The translations under genes were made by a program, and so were the position numbers. From Branchiostoma floridae (lineage: Eukaryota; Chordata; Leptocardii; Amphioxiformes; Branchiostomatidae): a stretch of DNA of 64,000 bases. The stretch lies in assembly GCF_000003815.2 (NCBI RefSeq), contig NW_023365757.1, positions 178,751 through 242,750 on the forward strand, written 5' to 3'. Of this stretch, positions 34,778-46,300 are shown piece by piece. The notes beneath the pieces were generated by a model. It searched no databases. It saw nothing but the letters and a program-made list of their open reading frames with translations, and was not told the origin of the DNA. Position 1 is the first letter of the stretch, and each line of letters starts with the position of its first letter.

Positions 34778-36912
34778 AATAATAACGTTTATTTGCAAGT
34801 TCGTGCCCGAGGGCTGTATAAACATAGTAGATAATAGTACAAGTGAAAATGAACAGTTATGAACAATATTCTAATCTAATGCTAGTGTTTGCTATTTCTA
34901 ATAAACAGATTGGGTTTGACTGTTTTTTTGGAAGCAGAGGGAGACGAAAAGCCCCACCTTTTCTAAATTTTGTGGGTACTGCGATTCCATGAGAAAAGTG
35001 GCTTTCTATTCGTCTGTCAACGTGGAGAAGTTGGGATAAGTCTTTGTGGTTTCTGTAAACAGAGCGATTCTTTCGATTTGGTTGAATGAACATTTGGAAA
35101 TAAAATGTGCTTCGTCTAGACTCCCACTGCTTTAGATGTACAACATTTACAAATTCTTTCACACACTGGTAATCTCTTATATCTACCTCTTTCTACTTCA
35201 AGAGGATGATCATGAGCTCTTATTCTGACTTTGCTTATTGCGGAGCGCAGCTCGAAATGAACTAATTCTAAGTACTTCTCTCTAGTGTATACAGATTTAC
35301 AAATTTTGTAGAACCTCAGCTTACCGGTATCTATACTTATATTATGTAGAGACGTCTGGATATACATATTGGTAACTCTGTTCCTTATGAGATTACATAC
35401 ATATACACGGTCACAGAGTGAGTTGTCATAGTAACAGAGATAAGAATATCCACTATAATCAAGTATTTCTTTAACACGCTGCAACAATGGTCTTCTCCGG
35501 CCGTTTACAACGGAGTTGTGCTGTTCCAAGAGTGCGTTTACTTGTAATGGATGCGTAGTAAAATCCATTTGTGTTAAACACAACCAATATTTTAAAAGTC
35601 GAACGGAAATATCTACGTCTAGTGGAAATCTCCCAAATTCGGACCTACATGCTAAATTACCACTATTTTTAGAGACTCCAAGAATGTTTTTGCATAATTG
35701 GTTGTGTGTAATTTCGATCGGAGATGTATCATTTAATTTCTCAGTACCCCAGATTTCACAACCATATAACAGAATGGGTTTAACACAGGAATCGAATGTT
35801 TTCAGAAGGCTATCGGGTGAAACTGATGATCGAGTTAGACATTTGAAGCTGTGCATGGCTTTGCGCGCTTTGTTTGACAATTGTTTTTTGGCTAATGAAA
35901 AGGTACCTGATGATGTTATGGTAATACCTAGGTAGCAATATGAAGATACTATGTCTACTGTCTCTTGTCCGAATGAAAAAGTTTGTTTTGATAATGATCG
36001 ACCAGATTTGTTGAATATGATAATTTTTGTTTTCTTTAGATTTACTTGGAGCTTCCAATTAGTGCAAAATACGTTTAGTTTATGCACGTTTAGTTTATCT
36101 AGCACTTTGCAGTCCTTTTTCGGTCTCAGAGAATAAAACAACATCGTCTGCATATAGTAAACATGACACTAATAAATTGTTGAGTGCGGGTGGAGAACAT
36201 TCGGTATTATCTAACTCGTGAACTAGGTCGTTGATGAATAGATTAAAAAGGGTAGGGCTAAGGTTGCACCCCTGCCTGACACCCTTATTGGTAACAAACT
36301 GTGGTGTTAGGCCAGATGACGTTTTGACGCATGTGCTGGGTTTTTCATACATGCATTTAATAAGATTGTAGAAGTTCCCTCCTATTCCCGGGTTGAGTAA
36401 TTTGAAGCGAATTCCTTCTCGCCAAACCGAGTCAAACGCCTTTCTAAAATCTATAAAACACGAATATAGTCGTTTGTATTCGGATGTATATTTACTAATA
36501 AGGGTATCCATGACAAAAAGGTTGTCTCTTGTTCCAAAATGTTTCCTAAAACCGGCCTGGTTGGGTGAGATTAGCTTGTACTCGTCTAAGAACTCTGTAA
36601 GGCGTGTGTTTAGAATAGAAGTGAATAGTTTAGCTAGACAACTCGTCACTGAGATTCCCCTGTAATTATTAGGGTCGTCTTTTGTACCACCTTTATGTAA
36701 TGTCACAATGTGGATGGTGCACCATTCGTGGGGAAAGTACCCAGCGGATAAGAACAGATTTAAAAAATTGACTAGTGGTTCTGATATAATGTTTGATGAG
36801 CACTTTAACATTTCCTTTCGAATGAGATCATTTCCCGAAGCTTTGCCGTTTTTAAGATTAGAGATTGCCCGTTTAATTTCAGCTTTATATAGCCACAGTC
36901 CATCGCGTTCCA
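34778..36912 (-). mobile_element. Decayed LINE inserted in the gene C upstream region
   Basis: The 3' end (plus-strand left) has ataataataacgtttatttgc next to gactgacatag, and the 5'-cut end sits next to catctaataaag. In the paralogous gene B upstream region the two flanks are adjacent at about 26150-26190, so the insertion borders are visible. A related fragment lies at 52926-53637 and a smaller one at 12565-12676. Confidence 0.85.
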
Positions 36913-36913
36913 T
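34990..36913 (-). pseudogene. LINE reverse transcriptase with at least two frameshifts
   Basis: Minus-strand frames together form one RT protein. From 36913 down to about 36100 the motifs are IKRAISNLKNGKASGNDLI, NNYRGISVTSCLAKLF, NQAGFRK, CFIDFRKAFDSVWREG, GVRQGCNLSPTLFNLFINDL and LLYADDVVLFSE. A frameshift near 36100-36150 leads to LQVNLKKTKIIIFNKSGR, YCYLGITI and the long C-terminal part (to 35116). A further shift near 35120 is needed to reach SLDEAHFISKC. No endonuclease part remains. The clade was not determined. Confidence 0.8.
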
Positions 36914-37219
36914 CTAATAAAGCAACATCATTTTGAATGTGAAAAACTTATGAAGAGTTTATTTCAAATGAAAAAAAAAGAGTACAAAGAAAGGTGAACT
37001 GGTCTTAGTACTAAAAAATAGTCGGGGGGGGTGCAAGGGTGGAAGTATGCACGATAGTAATGTCTTCGCATATTTGTGTATCGATCACTAAAAGCAAGGC
37101 ATGTATACGAAAATATGGTTCTAAAAAAATTAACAAACAGAAAATCAATTATTAATACATGCATTCCTTGTCTAAACCTTTATGTTTTCAATCTACCTAT
37201 GTGACAATAGCTTACGCCA

Positions 37220-37330
37220 CTAGTCACGTGACAATAGCTCACGTGACAACACAATAGCTCACGTGACCAGACAACTTCCTCCCATGGTTCTTCAGTCCTG
37301 ATATAACGTCCTTGTTCAGTACAAACTCAG
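37220..37330 (+). promoter_or_regulatory. Gene C promoter region with three CACGTG boxes
   Basis: CACGTG at 37225, 37240 and 37260 (caatagctcacgtgac twice), then cttcctcccatggttcttca and a 5' UTR with cagcacacgagaaaggtgtg. Same layout as the other cluster promoters. Confidence 0.65.
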
Positions 37331-37386
37331 ACAGCACACGAGAAAGGTGTGGACAACAGCAGCTCTAGCTGTACGAAGGCGTAAAC

Positions 37387-40300
37387 ATGTCTGCAACTGA
37401 TGCAAACTATAATGCAAACTATGAACTTTTGTATGCTGCCACGTTTGGATCACTTCTAAGCATTGAAGCGGCTTTGAAAGCTGGTGAGTACATATTGAAT
37501 TTTCTTTTCTAAACAAAGTTATAATGACAGCACACGCGCAAGGCGACGCGTTGAAAACGGCGTTTCTAAGGAAATGGCGAAAACTTCTGCTGAGATTGGC
37601 CCGTTTCATGGTGTTAAAATTCTATTTAAGCATTTGCTGTATTCTGTATTGTACATTTATAAGTATTGTAGTCTCCATCGTTGAAATGCAGTACGAGTAA
37701 ATGCTCTCTCGGAGTTGAAAAATAGAGCTTTGGATAAGTAGATGAGTAAGTAGATGAAATGTAAATTAGAAATAAGGACCCCCACATGTACAGAAATGTG
37801 TACAGTACACTAGCCGCGCCTTTATTCGTTGTTCCATGATATACAGACAACTTGCATAATGACAATAGGTCATTAACGTGTTTATATAAACGCCATTTTT
37901 GTCTGATGTGTGCCTGATGTTGATTTTTTTCGCAGTAAATCGGTATAAAACTGAATCTCGCGTTTTCCGTGGTAAAGACTATTACGACTACAATACTAGT
38001 CGAATAACAAAGTCGCAAAACATTTTGACGTGTTTCAAACAAGCATTTACGTGTGATCGGTCTTTTCAACCATTTGACTTACTTGAACAATCATATCAAC
38101 ACAGGTGCAGACATTGGATACGATCATGTAGACTGTGAGATCTCCAGCACTGGAACGGCGTTGCACGTTGCTTGCGTCATGGGACATATAGACGTAGTAA
38201 AACTACTACTCCGCAAGGGGGCGTCTTTGGTGACCAGAACCAGGGCTTCATATGCCCCCCTTCATACAGCAGCGCACGAAGGTAGGTCAATTCGTCTGTT
38301 TGGCAGACCATTATCCAATCGAAAGCTTTAAGCAAGAAGTAGAAACGACTTGTGTTATTCTCGCGGTGATGTACTTCATTCTTCCAGTAGACATATCCTA
38401 TTCTTTCATGATTTTGTGACATACTTCAACCGTTTTACGTCGATGTAGGTTAGACATCCAGGTAATAAGATACGCCAAAAATAGTTACTCAAGCAACTGG
38501 ATATGGTTTTGAAACGGTCAGACGTTTCGGAAAGAATCCACTTTCCTTCGTCAGTGACACTGAAGTGATCTGCAAGAAACAGGTCTTTTATACTCTAACT
38601 ATGAATGAAGACAATTTCAGATGTCCAATAGGAAAGGTTGTAAGACAATTCAGACTGAAGACAATTTGGATTCCAAAGAAAACAAAGCTAAGCCAAAGTC
38701 AAGCTGAAGACAATTTGGATTTCAAAGGATATCAAGGCTAAGACACAGTTAATGCAAATGAGTCAATTAGCTCCTGTTGTTTTAGTTACAGGAGCTAAAA
38801 GGCAGTGATTAAAACCTTGTATCACCGGGCAGACAGCATTGTTTCCTCTGGCAAAGCCAAAACAGAGGAACACAAACACCTCCGAAGTGCCTTGAACAAA
38901 TGTGGCTACCAAAACTGGACCTTCAACAAAGCCCTCAAACCCTCGGACCACTCAAAGAAAACAGCCAAGTGCAAACCATTGACCGACAGAAAGAAAGCCA
39001 ACATTACCATCCCCTATGTCCAAGGAATTTCGGAAAAACTCAGACGGATCTTCCAAAACTTCAACATCGCCACTAACTTCAAACCTCACTCAACCCTCCG
39101 ACACAAACTGGTACATCCAAAAGACAAACCACAGAAAGGTACTAAGGCCAATGTAATCTACAGACTCAAATGCGAGGAACCCAACTGTAACAACACATAC
39201 ATTGGTGAGACTAGTCGTCCACTAAAAGCAAGATACCAAGAACATTGCAAACCGAAGGCCAACGGCAACTCTTCTGCTATTTTCAACCACCTACAACACA
39301 ACCAAGGACATTCCTTCAACCTCCAATCTACCGACATCCTAGACCGCGAAGCCCGCTGGTTTGAACGGGGAGTTAGAGAGGCCATATATGAGAGAATATA
39401 CAATCCCACCCTCAACAGAAAAGGGGGGCTACGTATGGAACTTTCCGGCACTTGGGACATAGCACTCCCCCCCCCCCCCCCCGGCAACAAAACTTTTAGC
39501 TCCTGTAACTAAAACAACAGGAGCTAATTGACTCATTTGCATTAACTGTGTCTTAGCCTTGATATCCTTTGAAATCCAAATTGTCTTCAGCTTGACTTTG
39601 GCTTAGCTTTGTTTTCTTTGGAATCCAAATTGTCTTCAGTCTGAATTGTCTTACAACCTTTCCTATTGGACATCTGAAATTGTCTTCATTCATAGTTAGA
39701 GTATAAAAGACCTGTTTCTTGCAGATCACTTCAGTGTCACTGACGAAGGAAAGTGGATTCTTTCCGAAACGTCTGACCGTTTCAAAACCATATCCAGTTG
39801 CTTGAGTAACTATTTTTGGCGTTTCAACCGTTTTAGTTGTGATCTATTGGTAGTAAAGGACGATATCTTGTAATATATTACACAATTCAGTCTTTGGGCT
39901 GCAATGTTTTACAAATGAATCATTTTGATTCTGATTCATATGATGATATTGTCAAACCCCTGTATACAATAGAAGGATGTTTTATCTTGTAAGTACATGC
40001 TATATGAAAGAAATCCAAGAGAGCGAAGAGGTCAAGCATTTGCTAAACGCGCTACAATACACGTACGTACGAGTTGGACTGAAAAGTGCAGAAAAAGAGA
40101 CTTCAAAAATTCACTTTTTCGCATCGTATATTAACCCTATTCAGACCGGGCTTTTTGGGTCATCCCTGGACCGGGGGGAAGGGGGGGGGGGCTTTTGAGG
40201 CCCTCCACTTTTAAGTCCTATAACTCTAAAACGACGTGCCGTAGGGCCACAAAATTTCTAGGACATAATGTCGACATTATATCTGATGTATTTGACGTTT

Positions 40301-43300
40301 AACGTTACGTTAACGTAAGATGACGTAATTATGACGTCATCAATTTGATTAGATTGGCTGGACCCATGAAAAAAGGGTATTCTCAGAAAACTTCAAGTTA
40401 TGCTACAAAAATGTAACAACAAGTGCAGATAACAGAATAATAATGTTTATTACGACTTACGTTGCCAATAGCAACATCAATGGAAATAGACTAGATTCAT
40501 TCATTTAGATGGTTTTTGATGAAAAAATACCAGGCAGTTACACATTTTAAGGGATAATTAGCTTGTTATTCTTGATCTGGCCATGGTCCGCCATCTTGGA
40601 TTTTGGGCTGATGACGTCATCAAATTAGCATAATTCATGCATACATAATTATGAAAGATATGCTACGTAAAATAAGATTTTATTTATGTAATAGCAGTAA
40701 TATGGCAAATAAATGTGAAAAATACATTGTTAGAACCAAAAATAGTGATTTTTGGCAAAACTGCCTGTCAACAAACGGTTGCCATGGCAACACGAAAAAC
40801 TGGAAAATTTGTCAAACTTTTTAAAATTGTTGCCAACAATATTTTAGAAAAACTCACCAAATTTGGTGGCTCTAGCGTAAGCCGTTCTGGCGTTATAGGA
40901 CATCAAAGTTAGCGCGGGCATCAAAAGCCCCCCCCCCCCACCCCCGGTCTGAATAGGGTTAAGGACGTGACAAATAGCTTGCGCATTTATCAAGTTTGCA
41001 ACCTTTATTATATTGCAATCCATACTACAGTATGGGATTGCAATATACTGCTTTTCCTTTGTCTCTTCTTCTTCTTCTCCTGTCAAATCTTCAAATGGGA
41101 TTAATTTTTTTCATTTTTTGGCCAAATGAGCTGAAATTTGGCAGGGTGGTAGAAATAGCAAATACCCCCAGACATTTTTTTCACTTTCTTGATAGAGGCC
41201 TTAGAATTTATGATATTTAGGGTTTTTGGTCATTTTTAGACAAAATATGTATATTTTGGGCCCCAGTGCCCTGGTATTACAAGCTAATGACCTGAAATTT
41301 GGTACAGAGGTACATTGGACATATGAGCACAGAAAACCATTAACACCTTCTTCGTAGATTAACTGACAGTTGGCTGTGTAACAAATGTTCTGTAACTGGT
41401 AACGTGCCCTTGGCCGATCGTAACTCACGTTCTGTCGATTATGAGGACTTACCGGCCGTTACGACACGTGCACCAGTAAAGTCAAGTCATAAAGGTCTTT
41501 TGTTTGCACATCAGAATGTTAGAAGCTTAGTGAAGAAGAAACCGCAAGTAGAAGCTTTTCTGGACAGTAGCAAAACAGACATATTTGCTGTGTCTGAGAC
41601 TATGCTTGATGATTCTATTATTGATGCTGTTGTTTCCATAGATACGTACAATGTTGTTAGAAATGACCGGGGGTCTCGGCATGGGGGCGGTGTTGCCTTG
41701 TACATTTCAGAGAAAATCCCATTCAAAGCTCGTCCTGACTTGGAAGTCCCAGGCCTTGAGGCCGTATGGGCAGAGATCATTCCACCATCTCGTAAAAGAA
41801 TCCTATTCTGTAGCATGTACCGCCCGCCAACCGATGACCACTCCTTCTTTAACAAATTTGATGAGTGCATGGACAAAATTGCAGACGAAGACGCGGAGGT
41901 TATAATTATGGGAGATCTCAACTGTAACTGGCTAGCTCCAGACAATTCAGGGCCAATAGGGAAGTTAAGGTTTTCTTGTATGTTGTATCAGCTGGAGAAT
42001 ATCATAACTACCCCAACTAGATCAACAAACACCTCCACCACATCACTAGACGTGATCCTGACAAACGACACAACACGATTACACAACCAGGGGACCTATG
42101 AGGGGGGGTTTAGTGACCATGCTATGGTTTTTGCGTACCATAGAACCAAAAGTCCCAGGCAACAACCTAAGGTCACTTGTAGAAGAGTGTACAAATCATT
42201 TAACGAGGAGAGTTATCGTGAAGACCTGGCCAAAATCCCATGGAACATCATAGAAAATTTCCCAAACATAGATGAACAGGTCGAAGTATGGGAACAGCTG
42301 GTAGTTAGTGTAGCTAACACACATGCCCCTTTGAAAAACTGTAAAGTTAGAGGTACACCTGCACCTTGGCTTACCAGCGACCTTCGAAACCTCATCACCT
42401 TGAGAGACAATATGTACAAGACAGCTAAGCGTTCTGGCAGTCCAACCGACATGGCTGACTACAAGGCCATGAAAAACAGGGTAAATTACTTATGCCGGCA
42501 GGCTAAAAAAGATCATGCAGCTCAGTCAGTAATTCAAGGGTCTGAAGGGGGGCAGGCAGGGGTTTGGAAGGCCATACGTTCTCTTCTACCCAACAAGACA
42601 CAGAACACAGTTACTTACCTGGAGCATGAGGATCAGGGTATCACAGATAGTAAAGATATGGCAAACACATTCAATAATTTCTTCCAGAAAGTCATACAGG
42701 ATCTGTGTAAGACACTTTCGAACACCATCACACCCTTTTCACCTACACAGTTTGTGAATGAAACAGACAGCACATTTAGTTTCACTCCAATCTCAGTACA
42801 GACTGTAACTGAACAGTTAACTATGCTGAATGTAAAAAAGGCAACCGGCCTTGACACGATTGACAATAGACTTCTTAAGGCAGGTGCAGAAGCCCTTGCC
42901 CCCTCCCTTACAAACTTGTTCAACAAATCCCTGACTACCGGAGAATTCCCGACAAAGTGGAAGATGGCCAAAGTAATGCCCATCCACAAGAAAGATGACA
43001 GGACCAAGCCAGGTAACTATCGACCAGTGTCCATCCTGCCTAGTATTTCTAAACTACTAGAGCGAGTGGTTCATAACCAGTTATACAGCTACCTCAACCA
43101 AAACCAACTACTTTCTCAATGTCAGTCAGGCTTCAGAAAGCTCCATTCGTGCGAGACTGCACTGCACTCTGTAGCCGAGGTCTGGATAGACTCAATTGAT
43201 AAAAAACAACAAACAGGTGTGATATTCTGTGACTTATCCAGAGCCTTTGACACTCTAAACCACGACATACTGTTGAGTAAACTCAAAGCCTACGGTGTCA

Positions 43301-46300
43301 ACGAAAGGGCTTGTAGTTGGTTTAAATCGTACCTCACAGGTAGACTGCAATGCACATGTGTCAACTCAGTCCTATCTGACACATCTTGCGTGACTTGTGG
43401 AGTTCCTCAGGGGTCCATTCTTGGACCCCTCCTTTTTATTGTATATATCAACGACCTGCCAAACTGTTTACAGTCATGTAGAGTAGCTATGTACGCGGAC
43501 GACACCATTGTGTACTTCTCCCATCGCAGCATACAGACAATTCAGGAGACCCTACAGAATGACTGCATCCGCCTCATGCACTGGTTCGTCGCCAACAAAC
43601 TATCCTTAAACCCTTCAAAATGCAAATCAATGTTGGTTGGGTCACAGAAGTCCAAAGCTACTGACCAGTCACTACATCTCCTTCTAGATGATACTGAACT
43701 GGAGCAGGTGGACACTTTTAAGTATTTAGGAGTTGTTATAGACAAGACCCTGCTGTGGAACTACCACTTTCTCCACATTAGCAAAAAGCTGTCTAAGATA
43801 ATCGGCATCATGAAATGCCTAAAGCCATATCTGAACAGGCAAGCGCTATTGACAATTTATACTACACTATTCCTCCCACACATTCAATATTGTAGCACCA
43901 TATGGGACCAGGGAGGGAAGGGGGGCATTGACAAACTACAAAAGTTGCAACACAGGGCGGGCAGGGTAGTGCTAGGGTGCGACCACCACACTCCAAGAGA
44001 GACTATTCTGAACACACTGGGCTGGACCCCAGTAGCGCAGCATCACAAGAGAAATAAGGCTGTCTTTATGTTCAAAGCACTCAACGGAATGTCTCCTCCA
44101 CACATTTCCCAACTCTTCACCACATCTGCTGAAACACACTCACACCACACCCGGCACAGTACACAGGGGGGGCTTCAACTACCTAAAACACGTCTACAAT
44201 ACAAGAAAAAGTCTCTCTCGTTCTCCGGCGCATCCCTGTGGAACTCGCTACCTCCACACTTAAGAGCAGCAGCATCCATCTCCACCTTCAAAACCATATA
44301 CAAAACAGAATACCACATGGTCTAAAACGTAACTATTATGTCTTTTCTTGTTTTGTCACATTGGTATGCAAATCTCTATTCATTTCCATTTATTTCATTT
44401 TGATAATGATTTCGAGTTATATTATGCTTACGTTGTATAATTGATTTGTTTTACTTTATCATTTGTACACCAAGTTGTGTTAATTTTCGTTAGTACTCGA
44501 TATGTTACCATTTATGTTACTTGATATCGCTTTTATGTTGCATGTATGTTTCGGGGTTGCCCCCCAGGGAACTTTGAAAAACGCCTAAATAGGCGATATG
44601 TATCCCTGGTTAAATAAAAATAAACAAACAAACAAACAAGATTACTTTTAGGGTTTAGTTATTTTAGGGTTTATGGCCATTTTTTGACTAAAAATGTATA
44701 TTTTTGGCTCCTATGCCCTTGTATTAAAACCAAATGACCTGAAATTTGGTACATAGGTGCGTTTGACATATGACCACAGAACCCTATCAACGCTTTATTC
44801 ATTGTTTACTCCAAAAATGAGTTATTATAGGGTTTTGGGCCATTTTTGACTAAAAATGTATATTTTTTGCTCCTATGCCCTTGTATAGAAACCAAATGAC
44901 CTGAAATTTGGTACAGAGGTGCATTAAACATATGCTCACAGGACCCCATTGACACTTTCTTCATAGATCACTTCAAAAATGAGTTATATTGGGGGTTTCA
45001 GTCATTTTTTACTAAAAATGTATATTTTTGGCTTCTATGCCCTTGTATGTAAACCAAATGACCTGAAATTTGGTACAAAGGGAAATTGGACATAAGACAA
45101 CAGGACCCCATCAACACTTTCTTCATAGAGCACTTATAGAATGAGTTGTTTTGGGATTTTTAGCCATTTTTAACTAAAAAATGTATATTTTTGGCTCCTA
45201 TGCCCTTATATTGAAACCAAATGACCTAAAATTCGGCATGAAGGTGTGTAGGACAAGTGCCCACAGTACTTCATTTTTTCCTTTGAGCAAACATTATTTC
45301 AATTGTTGAATTTTGGGATTTTTTCAAGGATGAAGATGGATTGCAATATGCTTTATTTTCTCCTAAGCAAATGTCGGCCTTTCTAGTTTGATATGTATTT
45401 ACTGTGTCTCAATCCTACCTAGGAAATACAGAAGCGGTGGACTTGCTGGTGCAGCATGGTGCAACAGTAGACATACGGGACGGCTTTCAGGACACTCCAC
45501 TCATGGCTGCATGTGTCTACAACCACGTGGACACAGTTCGGCGACTGATTGAGCTTGGAGCAAGACCTGATTTAACAGACGGTTACATAGCCCAGAGGCA
45601 AGTGTTGTTACTACATCACTTCAGAATACTAATTTAGAACCAATTAACGACTGTTCTTATGTTCACAGACTTCCATATAAAGCATGGCGAACAAGTCGGC
45701 TTGTACTGTGTTCGTGTGTGCATCTTTCCAATTACTTAAGAATACTAATAATATAATATAGAATCAACTAACGAGTCGGCTTGTGTTTTTGTGTGTATGT
45801 TTTATACTGTTGTGATCCTTGTATAAGACCCTGGCGTCATAAATCGTGTATAATTGTATGAAACTTTGCAGACCATGCGTCCTATAAAGAACGTATATGT
45901 TGATATCTCGTGGCCTAGTTTCCTAAATGAGTCAAATCTTCCACTAGGTTAACGACAGAAGATCCTAGGTGGGGAAAGTTCGACTGTAGCGAGAGTCTGA
46001 AGCTGATAGAAGAGGCGAGGAAGTCCAAGCTGTTGAGATGCTGCAACCCAAAGTGTGGCAAACCGGGCTACAGGTAGGTTACCACGTTCTATTTTACTAC
46101 ATGTCTGAAACAAAACTTACCCTATACCCCCATACTGCCTTCCGTCCAATTTTCAAATGTTTGTATTGACCCTAGAAATCATCTCCACCTGATTTTCTAC
46201 ACGTCTTTGTAGACAGCACAATGACCTTGCAGGTTCCTGAACATCACATTGTCCACTGCAATCCAATAGTTTGTTTACCTGTTACATCTTCTACAGGAAA

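Larger units (their letters stand above)
38425..39835 (+). mobile_element. Penelope-like element remnant with inverted terminal arms
   Basis: The target duplication ttcaaccgtttta is at 38425-38437 and 39823-39835 (13 bp, perfect). Inside, a left arm (38472-38800) and right arm (39497-39822) are near-perfect inverted repeats of about 330 bp, bordering a coding part with the GIY-YIG domain. Penelope-like elements often carry terminal repeats in inverted orientation and are 5' truncated. Both arms also include a small hairpin agctcctgttgttttagtta / caggagct. Confidence 0.85.
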
